Below are positions 36,223 through 44,689 of a DNA stretch of 64,000 nucleotides, piece after piece. How positions within the stretch are numbered: the stretch's first letter is position 1; the number at the start of each line of letters is the position of its first letter. The stretch comes from CAYHCE01 sp964355015 (GTDB taxonomy: Bacteria > Cyanobacteriota > Cyanobacteriia > PCC-6307 > Cyanobiaceae). A program made the translations under genes and the position numbers. Below the pieces are notes generated by a model. The model had not been told where the DNA came from, searched no databases, and saw only the letters and a program-made list of their open reading frames with translations. Location: contig CAYHCE010000019.1 in assembly GCA_964355015.1 (NCBI GenBank), positions 6,603-70,602 of the forward strand, written 5' to 3'.

Positions 36223-36298
36223 GGCTGGGGGCGGAACGGCAGGGGGACCTGTGCTGGGCGATCATGCCCTTTCCAGGGTTGATTCGCCGGTTCCGGCC

Positions 36299-39037
36299 AT
36301 GGCTGCAGCTCCTTCCTCCGGCCGCTCCTCCGGTCATCCCTCCGGTCGTCGTCCGTCCGGTGGCAGCGGTGCCGGCCAGCCCCGCCCCAGCAGCGGCGCC
36401 TGGATCCGCGAGGCGTTCCTGGCCTTCTACGAAGCCCGCGGCCATCGCCGCATGGCCAGTGGCTCCCTGGTGCCCGATGACCCCACGGTGCTGCTCACCA
36501 TCGCCGGAATGCTCCCGTTCAAGCCGGTGTTCCTGGGGCAGGCGGAGCGGCCGGCGCCGCGGGCCACCAGCAGCCAGAAATGCATCCGCACCAACGACAT
36601 CGAGAACGTGGGCCGCACGGCCCGGCACCACACGTTCTTCGAGATGCTCGGCAACTTCTCCTTCGGTGACTACTTCAAGGCCGAGGCGATCTCCTGGGCC
36701 TGGGAGCTCTCCACCGAGGTGTTCGGCCTCGATCCGAGCCACCTTGTGGTGAGCGTCTTCCGCGAGGACGACGAGGCGGCGGCGATCTGGCGTGACGCGG
36801 TGGGTGTGAACCCGAAGCGGATCGTCCGCATGGACGAGGCCGACAACTTCTGGGTGTCAGGCCCCACCGGTCCCTGTGGCCCCTGCTCCGAGATCTACTA
36901 CGACTTCAGGCCTGAGCAGGGCGACGACGCCATCGATCTGGAGGACGACACGCGCTTCATCGAGTTCTACAACCTGGTGTTCATGCAGTTCAACCGCGAC
37001 GCCGAGGGCAACCTCACGCCGCTGGCGAACCGCAACATCGACACCGGCATGGGATTGGAGCGTATGGCCCAGATCCTGCAGCGCGTTCCCAATAACTACG
37101 AAACCGACCTCATCTTCCCCCTGATCGAGACGGCCGCCGCCCTGGCCGGAGTCGATTACCACGGGATGGGAGAAAAGGCGAAAACCTCGCTCAAGGTGAT
37201 CGGCGACCACAGCCGCGCGATCACCCAGCTGATCGCCGACGGAGTCACCGCCTCCAACCTCGGCCGCGGCTACATCCTGCGCCGCCTGCTGCGCCGCGTC
37301 GTGCGCCACGGTCATCTGCTCGGCATCGACAGGCCCTTCCTGACGACCATGGGCGAGGCATCGATCAAGCTGATGGCGGACGCCTATCCGCAGCTCGTCG
37401 AGCGGCGCGAGGCGATCACGGCGGAGCTGGCCCGGGAGGAGGCTCGTTTCCTCGAAACCCTTGAGCGTGGCGAGAGGCTGCTCGCTGACGTCCTGGCCGC
37501 TCGGCCCAGGCAGATCAGCGGCGCCCAGGCCTTCGAGCTCTACGACACCTACGGCTTCCCGCTCGAACTGACCGAGGAGATCGCCGAGGAGCATGGCCTC
37601 ACGGTGGATCTGGAGGGCTTCGAGGCGGCGATGGAGGCCCAGCGCCGGCGGGCCAAGGCCGCGGCGGTGAGCGTGGATCTCACCCTGCAGGGGGCGATCG
37701 AGGCGATGGCGGCCGAGCTGCCCGATACCGCCTTCCATGGCTACGAGGCGCTGGAGCACCCCAGTCAGGTGATGGCCCTGGTGGTGAACGGTGCTCCTGC
37801 CCAGCGGGCGGTTGCGGGCGATCCGGTGCAACTGGTGCTCGATGTCACGCCCTTCTATGGCGAGTCGGGGGGGCAGATCGGCGATCGGGGCATTCTGGCC
37901 GGCGGTGGTGATCACGCCGGGGCGGAAGGTGGTGTGATCGTGCGCGTCGATGCGGTCAGCAGGCAACGCAAGCTGTTCGTGCACCACGGCCGCGTCGAGC
38001 GTGGCGAGCTGAGGCTGGGGGATCAGGTGATCGCCCGGGTCGACCGGGCCTGCCGCCGCCGGGCCCAGGCGCACCACACCGCCACCCACCTGCTGCAGGC
38101 TGCCCTCAAGCAGGTGGTGGATCCTTCCATTGCCCAGGCCGGCTCCCTGGTCGATTTTGATCGCCTCCGCTTCGATTTTCACTGCCCGCGGGCTGTCACC
38201 CCCGCCGAGATCGAGCGGATCGAGGCACTGATCAACGGCTGGATCGCCGATGCCCATGCCCTCGAGGTGCGGGAGATGGAGCTGGAGCGGGCCCGTGCGG
38301 CCGGCGCCGTCGCCATGTTCGGCGAGAAGTACGACAGCAGCGTGAGGGTCGTGGACGTGCCGGGGGTGTCGATGGAGCTCTGTGGCGGCACCCACGTGGC
38401 GAACACCGCCGAGATCGGCCTGTTCAAGATCGTGGGCGAATCCGGCGTGGCCGCCGGCATCCGCCGCATCGAGGCCGTGGCGGGTCCGGCCGTGCTGGCC
38501 TATCTCAACGAGCGCGACGCGGTGGTGCGTGCCCTGGGCGACCGCTTCAAGGCGCAGCCTGGCGAGATCCTCGATCGCGTCGCGACCCTGCAGGAGGAGC
38601 TGCGGGTCACGGGCCGGGCCCTGGCGGCGGCCCGCGCCGAGCTGGCCCTGGCCAAGGCTTCCGCACTGGCATCAGGGGCGGAAGCGGTGGGCGGCTTCCA
38701 TCTGCTGGTGGCCCGGCTCGACGGGGTCGACGGCACGGGGCTGCAGAGCGCGGCGCAGCGGCTGCAGGAGGCGCTCGGGGAGGCGGGGGCGGTGGTGCTC
38801 GGCGGCGTCCCCGAGCCGGGCGACCCCGGCAAGCTCAGCCTGGTGGCCGCCTTCGGGCCGGCCGTGATCGCCGCCGGACCCAAGGCCGGCCCGTTCATCG
38901 GCGCCATTGCCCGGCTCTGCGGCGGCGGCGGCGGCGGCCGGCCCAACCTGGCCCAGGCCGGGGGGCGGGATGCGGCGGCACTCGATGGGGCGCTGGCGCA
39001 GGCGAAGGCGGAACTCCGGGCCGGCCTGGAGCCCTGA
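36299..39037 (+). CDS. alaS: Alanine-tRNA ligase
   Basis: 912 residues from ATG 36299. The class II core begins IREAFLAFYEARGHRRM; motif 2 region TARHHTFFEMLGNFSFGDYFK and motif 3 MGLERMAQIL are clear. The editing domain carries the zinc site HHTATHLLQAAL and CGGTHVANTAEIG. The C-terminal DHHA1 domain ends with GGGGGGRPNLAQAGG. It charges tRNA-Ala and clears Ser/Gly mischarging. There is an unusual N-terminal extension of about 35 residues rich in Ser, Gly, Pro and Arg before the first conserved helix; a later start is not available without losing the core, so the extension is probably real but unstructured. Confidence 0.97.
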   Translation: MAAAPSSGRSSGHPSGRRPSGGSGAGQPRPSSGAWIREAFLAFYEARGHRRMASGSLVPDDPTVLLTIAGMLPFKPVFLGQAERPAPRATSSQKCIRTNDIENVGRTARHHTFFEMLGNFSFGDYFKAEAISWAWELSTEVFGLDPSHLVVSVFREDDEAAAIWRDAVGVNPKRIVRMDEADNFWVSGPTGPCGPCSEIYYDFRPEQGDDAIDLEDDTRFIEFYNLVFMQFNRDAEGNLTPLANRNIDTGMGLERMAQILQRVPNNYETDLIFPLIETAAALAGVDYHGMGEKAKTSLKVIGDHSRAITQLIADGVTASNLGRGYILRRLLRRVVRHGHLLGIDRPFLTTMGEASIKLMADAYPQLVERREAITAELAREEARFLETLERGERLLADVLAARPRQISGAQAFELYDTYGFPLELTEEIAEEHGLTVDLEGFEAAMEAQRRRAKAAAVSVDLTLQGAIEAMAAELPDTAFHGYEALEHPSQVMALVVNGAPAQRAVAGDPVQLVLDVTPFYGESGGQIGDRGILAGGGDHAGAEGGVIVRVDAVSRQRKLFVHHGRVERGELRLGDQVIARVDRACRRRAQAHHTATHLLQAALKQVVDPSIAQAGSLVDFDRLRFDFHCPRAVTPAEIERIEALINGWIADAHALEVREMELERARAAGAVAMFGEKYDSSVRVVDVPGVSMELCGGTHVANTAEIGLFKIVGESGVAAGIRRIEAVAGPAVLAYLNERDAVVRALGDRFKAQPGEILDRVATLQEELRVTGRALAAARAELALAKASALASGAEAVGGFHLLVARLDGVDGTGLQSAAQRLQEALGEAGAVVLGGVPEPGDPGKLSLVAAFGPAVIAAGPKAGPFIGAIARLCGGGGGGRPNLAQAGGRDAAALDGALAQAKAELRAGLEP

Positions 39038-39273
39038 GGGACTGCAGGAGCGCTTGGCGTCGCTCTACGAGGGGGCCCCAGACCCCTTCCACGATCCGGC
39101 GCTAAACGATTCAGGCCCAGCGCCTGCTGCGGCAGCGCGATTCGATCCGTGTCGTTCACGCACGGAGGAGGAACAACCGTGCTGCGAAAAGATCGATCAG
39201 ACGCCCGGTTGGCTGAGGCAGCGGCGACCGGCCCACCGCCAGGGGGAGAAGCTGGCGCTCACCAGCCACCCGC

Positions 39274-40752
39274 TCACCAGGTCAGGTTCTCGAACAGATG
39301 CTGCATGCGTCTGAGCAGCTGGTTCTCCTGAACCTTGACCTTTTCCCGCGCCAGGCCCTCCAGCTCGCCCCGCCGCTGGCTCACCAGGTGGGCGAGCCGG
39401 TCCATCAGGGCTGGGTTGCGCTGCAACAGGGGCCCCAGATGCTGGCGCGACACCTCCAGCAGCACACACTCGTCAACGGCGCGCACCGTGGCGGTGCGGC
39501 GGGTGTCGGTGAGCATCGACATTTCGCCGAACACATCGCCGGGGTTGAGGCAGGCCACCCGCACAGGAGGTCCGTCCACCTTCTCCTTGAGCACTTCCAC
39601 GCTTCCCTGTACCACCTGGAACAGGGAATCGCCGCGGGCATCTTCCCGCACCACCACCTCCCCAGGCGCGAAGCGCTGGCAGCGGCTCTCCCGGGCCAGG
39701 CTGGTGGTCTCCTCCTCGTTCAGATCGCCGAACAGGGGGTTGAGGGCCAGCAGCTGGCAGCGGTCCTCGAGGCTGTGCTGGGTGGGATGGGCCGCGTCCA
39801 GTACCACCCGCTTGGGCCGCAGCTCGCGCACCGGGTACGGCACACTCTGGCCGGTGCGCTCCAGTGCGTACCAGATCTGCTCGAACAGCTCACTGCGCAG
39901 ATCGAGCAGGGCCGCCAGGTTGCCTGGCTGCTGGAAGGCCAGGATGTCGTAGGTGATGGCGCTGTCATCGAAGGCCTGCACCCGCACCGCCGGTGCCGGC
40001 TGCACCAGAACCCGGGGGTTCTGGTGCAGCACTCCCAGCAGGAGGGTGCGGGCCTGAGCCGGTGGGAGGGCGTAGTCGAGGCCGATGCTGAAGCGGTTGC
40101 CCATGGAGCCGAAGCTTCCGTAGTTCCGCATCACCACTTCGGTGATCTTGGTGTTCGGCACCACCACCAGCGCGCCGGTGATGTCCTTCAGCAGGGTGTC
40201 GCGCCAGTTCATCGACACCACCACCCCCACGGTTCCCTCACCGAGGTCGATGAAATCCCCCTGCTGGAAGACGTCGTCGAAATGCAGTTCCAGCCCTGCG
40301 AGCAGATCCTTGAGCGGTTCCTGGGCGGCCAGGCCCACCATGGCGGTCAGCACGGCGGAAGTGGTCACCAGCCCCACCAGATCGAAGCGGGCCTGCTCCT
40401 GCACCACGATCACGGTGGCCACGGCGCCGCCGGCCAGCATCAGCAGTTGCAGCAGGATCTGGGGTGGCTGCTTCCTCCACCCCAGGGTGGCGGGAAGCTC
40501 CAGGAAGCCCCACAGACTCATCCGGATGCCCAGGTAGCAGATCATCAGCACGTCGAGGCTGCGCACCCAGGACCGGTACGAAACCGGCAGCTGATCGGAG
40601 GGCAGGCTCCGCACCAGGCTCCAGGCCAGGATCGCCGCCAGGATCAGCTGGCCCGGCAGGGGCGGCAGCTTCAGGCGAAGGATCAGGCCTTGCAGCAGCA
40701 CCAGCAGGACCACCAGGATCAGGGTGATCAACCACACCTGTAGCAGGGGCAT
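39274..40752 (-). CDS. MscS-type channel with C-terminal cyclic-nucleotide-binding domain
   Basis: 492 residues from ATG 40752. About four membrane segments (4-22, 30-47, 68-85, 98-117) precede the MscS pore and beta region (GLAAQEPLKDLLAGLELHF, then QQGDFIDLGEGTVGVVVSMNWRDT). The soluble MscS domain runs to about 340. The CNB domain (about 350-470) has PGEVVVREDARGDSLF and the phosphate-binding cassette FGEMSMLTDTRRTATVRA, in which the Arg expected to hold the cyclic phosphate is present. This makes it the better candidate of the two MscS-CNB proteins for true cAMP/cGMP gating. It converges with alaS, with 236 bases between in which I see no gene. Confidence 0.9.
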   Translation of the reverse strand: MPLLQVWLITLILVVLLVLLQGLILRLKLPPLPGQLILAAILAWSLVRSLPSDQLPVSYRSWVRSLDVLMICYLGIRMSLWGFLELPATLGWRKQPPQILLQLLMLAGGAVATVIVVQEQARFDLVGLVTTSAVLTAMVGLAAQEPLKDLLAGLELHFDDVFQQGDFIDLGEGTVGVVVSMNWRDTLLKDITGALVVVPNTKITEVVMRNYGSFGSMGNRFSIGLDYALPPAQARTLLLGVLHQNPRVLVQPAPAVRVQAFDDSAITYDILAFQQPGNLAALLDLRSELFEQIWYALERTGQSVPYPVRELRPKRVVLDAAHPTQHSLEDRCQLLALNPLFGDLNEEETTSLARESRCQRFAPGEVVVREDARGDSLFQVVQGSVEVLKEKVDGPPVRVACLNPGDVFGEMSMLTDTRRTATVRAVDECVLLEVSRQHLGPLLQRNPALMDRLAHLVSQRRGELEGLAREKVKVQENQLLRRMQHLFENLTW

Positions 40753-40900
40753 GCTTGGGCGAACGGCGAAACTGATCCAGCGCCTCCAGCCGGGGCTGTG
40801 GGGCTCGGCGGCACGATAGGCCGACCGGCAGGGCCTGTTCACCTGCCCTCAGCCCGCGCCGGCACTCCGTGCCGGCTCTCCACTCCTATCCGTCGCCGCC

Positions 40901-41599
40901 ATGCTCCTTCTCCTCCGCCTGCTGCCGGGTCTTCTTCCCTTCGCCCTGCTGTTGTCTCCGGCGGCGGCCCAGGCCCAGCAGGTGCAGCTGCGCTGCGACG
41001 GCACCCTGCTCGAAGCCCGCGGCAGTGCCGAACAGAAGCGGAGCATCGATCGGCTGCGGTTCTCCCTCGGCCTGACGGCCGACGCCGCCACGGCCGACGG
41101 GGCCCTGTCCGCCCTGCAGGAGAGGCTGGCGGCGGTGCGCAGCGCCCTGCAGCGCCTCCAGGTCCAGGAGCTGGAGGTGACGTCCCCGACCACCTGGTCG
41201 CGGCCGGCCACCAGGAAGCTGCCGGCGGGGTGGGAGGCCAGCCTGCAGGTGGGCGGTCAGGTCGCCCCTGCCCAGTTGCAGAACCTGATCCGCCAGGTGG
41301 GGGCGCTTCCCGGTGTGCGGCTGTCGCCCGTGTCCACCGAAGCCGACCGCGCCGCCGACCCGCTGGTGCGGCGCCAGTTGCTGCGGGCGGCCTATCAGGA
41401 CGCCCTGCGCCAGGCCCGCGAGGTGGCGGAGGCCATCGGCCTGGGCACCCCCACCCCACTGGAGGTGCAGATCGAGTCCGGCTTCCGGCCCATGCTGCTC
41501 AAGGGCATGGCGGCAGAGGCGGCCCCACCCTTCGATCCGGCCGAATTGCCCTCCCCCGTCGATCGCCTGGGGCTGCTGGTGCGCTTCTGCTCCCGCTGA
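40901..41599 (+). CDS. SIMPL-domain (DUF541) exported protein
   Basis: 232 residues. A signal peptide (MLLLLRLLPGLLPFALLLSPAAAQA) is followed by a SIMPL domain: VQLRCDGTLLEARG, FSLGLTADAATADGALSALQERL, then LQVGGQVAPAQLQNLIRQVG and LLRAAYQDALRQAREVAEAIGL. DUF541 proteins are periplasmic or outer-membrane-associated with a loosely known role in oxidative or envelope stress. It faces away from the MscS-CNB gene (148 bases between starts) and is followed at 67 bases by the DUF3307 gene. Confidence 0.85.
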   Translation: MLLLLRLLPGLLPFALLLSPAAAQAQQVQLRCDGTLLEARGSAEQKRSIDRLRFSLGLTADAATADGALSALQERLAAVRSALQRLQVQELEVTSPTTWSRPATRKLPAGWEASLQVGGQVAPAQLQNLIRQVGALPGVRLSPVSTEADRAADPLVRRQLLRAAYQDALRQAREVAEAIGLGTPTPLEVQIESGFRPMLLKGMAAEAAPPFDPAELPSPVDRLGLLVRFCSR

Positions 41600-41666
41600 A
41601 GGGAACGGATGGCGCAGCCAGAGGGGCAAGGGAAGCGGCAAGCTGGTCGGGCATCTGCACATCCCG

Positions 41667-42056
41667 ATGTCGTCTGCCGGCATCCAGGCTGTCTCCGGCC
41701 TCGGCATTTTCGCCCTGCTGGCCATGGGCCACTTCGTCGCTGATTTCGCTCTCCAGAGTGATCGGATGGCGGTGGAGAAGTGCCCAGGCAAGGATCTCAC
41801 CCTGCCCTGGCAGTGGTGGCTCACGGCCCATGCGGGCATCCACGCCTTCTTTGTCACGCTGATCACCGGAATCGCCTGGCTGGGGCTGGCCGAGTGGGTG
41901 CTGCACTCCCTGGTGGACTACGGCAAGTGCCGGCATCGCTACGGCCTCGGAGTGGACCAGTTGCTGCATATGGTCTGCAAACTGCTCTGGGTCTTGGTGC
42001 TGGTGGTCAGCGGATCGCTGGGGTCGGTGCGGTTGCTGCAGGTGGCCGCCGGTTAG
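41667..42056 (+). CDS. DUF3307 membrane protein
   Basis: 129 residues from ATG 41667. The N-terminal signature is GHFVADFALQSDRMAVEKC, followed by AHAGIHAFFVTLITGIAW and HSLVDYGKCRHRYGLGVDQ, matching DUF3307 proteins with four short membrane helices and conserved His/Asp residues inside them. Function unknown. The frame is open upstream, but the start is fixed by the family's length. Its stop overlaps that of the convergent CNB gene by four bases. Confidence 0.8.
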   Translation: MSSAGIQAVSGLGIFALLAMGHFVADFALQSDRMAVEKCPGKDLTLPWQWWLTAHAGIHAFFVTLITGIAWLGLAEWVLHSLVDYGKCRHRYGLGVDQLLHMVCKLLWVLVLVVSGSLGSVRLLQVAAG

Positions 42057-42640
42057 CCCGCTGCAGGGTCGGCGGGCTGGCGGGTCTGGCCGATCGCCAC
42101 CAGTCGCTCCACCGCTTTGCTGAGGCAGTAGTTGAGCGGCCCGATCTCCTGGCTGAGAGCCGTCAGCTGCAGCCTGTCGCCCCGGTGCGCGGCGGCGATG
42201 CCATCCAGCAGCAGGCCGATCACCTCGTTGCTGCGCATGCAGCGCTGGCTCACCAGGGCCAGCAGCTCCATGGCCAGGTCCACGTCGAAGAGCATGGTGC
42301 GCAGGAAGCTGTCACCGCTCACCTCCACCAATTCCGCCGGTCCTTCCACCACCCGTACGTCGGCCGAGTGGTGCCCGGAGCCGAACAGGCCCATCTCCCC
42401 CAGCACTTCCTCGGCCTCGATCACGGCAAGGGTGTGGGGCTGTGGCTCCAACAGGCGGATCTGGATGGCCACCTTGCCGCGGGTGAGCAGCATCAGGCTG
42501 TCGGCCGGTTCACCCTGGCGCATCAGCAATTCCCCAGCCGCCGCCAGGCGGCTGATCGGCTTCAGTTCGTCGTGGTGGATCTTGAGAAGCAGTTTGATGC
42601 GCTCCCGCACCACCTTCAGCTGTGGCTCGTCTCCCCACAT
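42053..42640 (-). CDS. Crp-like cyclic-nucleotide-binding domain protein without clear HTH
   Basis: 195 residues. The CNB beta-roll occupies about 25-145 (LLMRQGEPADSLMLLTRGKVAI, cassette VLGEMGLFGSGHHSADVRV). The Glu of the cassette is present but the phosphate-contacting Arg position is His, so binding of cAMP is doubtful or altered. The C-terminal 50 residues are helical but show no convincing DNA-binding helix-turn-helix. It may act by protein contact. It lies 15 bases downstream of speA in the same direction, so it may be co-transcribed with arginine decarboxylase. Confidence 0.8.
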   Translation of the reverse strand: MWGDEPQLKVVRERIKLLLKIHHDELKPISRLAAAGELLMRQGEPADSLMLLTRGKVAIQIRLLEPQPHTLAVIEAEEVLGEMGLFGSGHHSADVRVVEGPAELVEVSGDSFLRTMLFDVDLAMELLALVSQRCMRSNEVIGLLLDGIAAAHRGDRLQLTALSQEIGPLNYCLSKAVERLVAIGQTRQPADPAAG

Positions 42641-42655
42641 GGCCTCGTCCCCTTC

Positions 42656-44647
42656 TCAGGTCTGCAGATAGGTGGTCTGGCGGAGGCTTCCCTCCAGGTG
42701 GGCCATCAGCCGCCTGGCGTCGCGCAGGGGCAGATCGCCCCGGCCGATCGCGGCCTCGCTGGCCACCCGCAGGCGCTCGAGCAACAGCTCCGGATCGTGT
42801 TCCATCGCCTCGAGCACCTCGGCATTGGTGTTGCCCCTCACCACATGGTCCACCCGGTAGCTGCCGTTCGCACCCAGGCGGATATGCACGGCATTGGTGC
42901 TGCCGAACAGGTTGTGGAGATTGCCCATCACCTCCTGGTAGGCGCCGCCGAGGAACAGGCCGATCCAGTAGGGCTCGCCCGGGCGCAGGGCGTGGAGCTC
43001 CAGCAGGGGCTTGGCCTGGCCGGCGCCGATGAAGCGGGCCAGCTTGCCGTCAGAGTCGCAGGTGAGATCGGCGAAGCTGCCCAGCCCGCCGGGCCGTTCG
43101 TTCAGACGGTGGATCGGCAGCACCGGGAACAGCTGATCGATCGCCCAGGTGTCGGGTGCCGAGCGGAAGATCGAGAGGTTGGCGTAGTAGGTGCCGGCCA
43201 GCGCCGCCTGCAGGGCCCGGAGGTCGTCGGGGACGGGAGCCTCCAGCGGTCGTGCCGACAGCCGGTCCGCGATCGCCCGGCAGCAGGCCCAGTAGAGCTG
43301 CTCCGCCCTGGCGCGCTCCGGCAGGCTCAGGTAGCCCAGTCGGAAGGCGGAGAGGGCGTCGTCCTTGAACTTGATGGCATCGTTCCAGGCCTCCTGCAGC
43401 CGGTCGGTGCCGCTGTCGCGTTCGGCGCCGTCCGCGGCGCTGGCGTCGGCCGGCGCCGCGGGGGTGAGGATGCTGGCCAGGGTGTCGCGCAGGTTGCGCA
43501 CGATCAGCGCCTCGTTCTCCTGTGGCACCGGAACGGCATCGGGCACCGCTGCTGTGCCCAGCACGTCGAACACCAGCACGCTGAAGTGGCTGGCGATGGC
43601 GCGGCCGCTCTCGCTCACCAGGGTGGGCAATGGCAATCCGTGCGGCTCGCAGCACTCCCGGACCGTGGCCACCACGTCGTTGGCGTAGTTCTGCAGCGAG
43701 TAGTTGGTGGAGGCCGCCGTGGCGGTGCGGCTGCCGTCGTAGTCGATGCCCAGGCCTCCGCCCACGTCCAGATAGCCCATCGGCGCGCCGAGCCGGGCCA
43801 GCTGCACGTAGATCTGCCCCGCCTCCTGCAGTGCGTCCTTGAGTACGGCGATGTCGCTGATCTGGCTGCCCACGTGGAAGTGGAGCAGCCGCAGCTCACC
43901 GAGCAGATCGGCCTGGCGCAGGGCCTCCAGCGTGGCGAGCAGATCGGGCACCGACAGCCCGAACTTGGCCCGCTCCCCCACCGAACTGCCCCAGCGGCCG
44001 CTGCTGCGGGTGGAGAGCTTGGCCCGAACGCCGATCAGGGGCGCGGCACCCAGCTCCCGACTGGCGCGGATGATCCGCTCCACCTCGTCGGCCTGCTCGA
44101 TCACCACCACCGGCTGGCGGCCGAGCCGGCGGGCCAGGATCGCCGTCTCGATGTAGCGCTGATCCTTGTAGCCGTTGCAGATCAGCAGGGCGTCGGGGTC
44201 GTCGAGCAGCGACAGGGCGATCAGCAGCTCGGCCTTGCTGCCGGCCTCCAGGCCGAAGTGCCAGCGCCGGCCCGTTTCCACCAGCTGCTCCACCACGTGG
44301 CGCTGCTGGTTGCACTTCACCGGAAACACACCCTGGTAGCGCCCCGCGTAGCCGTACTGGGCGATGGCGCGCTCGAAGGCGGCATGGAGGCGCTCGAGCC
44401 GGTCTTCCAGGATGTCGTCGAAGCGGATCACAAGGGGGAGGGTGAGGTCGCGACTCTGCAGTCCCTGCACCAGCTCCACCAGATCGAGGGCACCGCCGCG
44501 CTCGCCCCTGGGCTGCACCATCACATGGCCGCGGGCGCTCACGTTGAAATAGGGATCCCCCCAGGCGTCCAGGCCGTAGAGGCGGCTGCTGTCGGCCACG
44601 CTCCAGGCCAGGCCCGACGGCGCGATGGCGACGGTGTCAGCAGGCAT
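42656..44647 (-). CDS. speA: Biosynthetic arginine decarboxylase
   Basis: 663 residues from ATG 44647. The alanine-racemase-like barrel has the PLP lysine in GVFPVKCNQQRHVVEQ (Lys111), then CNGYKDQRYIE and YLDVGGGLGIDYDGS (phosphate loop). The second domain has VSESGRAI and the active-site stretch VGNLHNLFGSTNAV near the C-terminus. It forms agmatine from arginine, the first step of polyamine synthesis, and needs PLP and Mg2+. An insertion of about 20 residues rich in Ala/Asp (residues about 390-415) is seen compared with other SpeA. In picocyanobacteria speA stands between alaS and ndk, as it does here but with added genes on both sides. Confidence 0.97.
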   Translation of the reverse strand: MPADTVAIAPSGLAWSVADSSRLYGLDAWGDPYFNVSARGHVMVQPRGERGGALDLVELVQGLQSRDLTLPLVIRFDDILEDRLERLHAAFERAIAQYGYAGRYQGVFPVKCNQQRHVVEQLVETGRRWHFGLEAGSKAELLIALSLLDDPDALLICNGYKDQRYIETAILARRLGRQPVVVIEQADEVERIIRASRELGAAPLIGVRAKLSTRSSGRWGSSVGERAKFGLSVPDLLATLEALRQADLLGELRLLHFHVGSQISDIAVLKDALQEAGQIYVQLARLGAPMGYLDVGGGLGIDYDGSRTATAASTNYSLQNYANDVVATVRECCEPHGLPLPTLVSESGRAIASHFSVLVFDVLGTAAVPDAVPVPQENEALIVRNLRDTLASILTPAAPADASAADGAERDSGTDRLQEAWNDAIKFKDDALSAFRLGYLSLPERARAEQLYWACCRAIADRLSARPLEAPVPDDLRALQAALAGTYYANLSIFRSAPDTWAIDQLFPVLPIHRLNERPGGLGSFADLTCDSDGKLARFIGAGQAKPLLELHALRPGEPYWIGLFLGGAYQEVMGNLHNLFGSTNAVHIRLGANGSYRVDHVVRGNTNAEVLEAMEHDPELLLERLRVASEAAIGRGDLPLRDARRLMAHLEGSLRQTTYLQT

Positions 44648-44689
44648 CCGAGCTGGGTGGCGGGGGTGGCGGGGCCCTTTGCCAGAACT

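Noticed and set aside
39038..39273. Short frames between alaS and the MscS-CNB gene
   Set aside because: None has a natural composition, start site or similarity; the region is best read as a convergent terminator spacer, though no strong hairpin with a T run was found.
42053..42640. CNB protein considered as a Crp-family transcription factor
   Set aside because: The C-terminal 50 residues show no helix-turn-helix pattern and the whole chain is shorter than a standard Crp.
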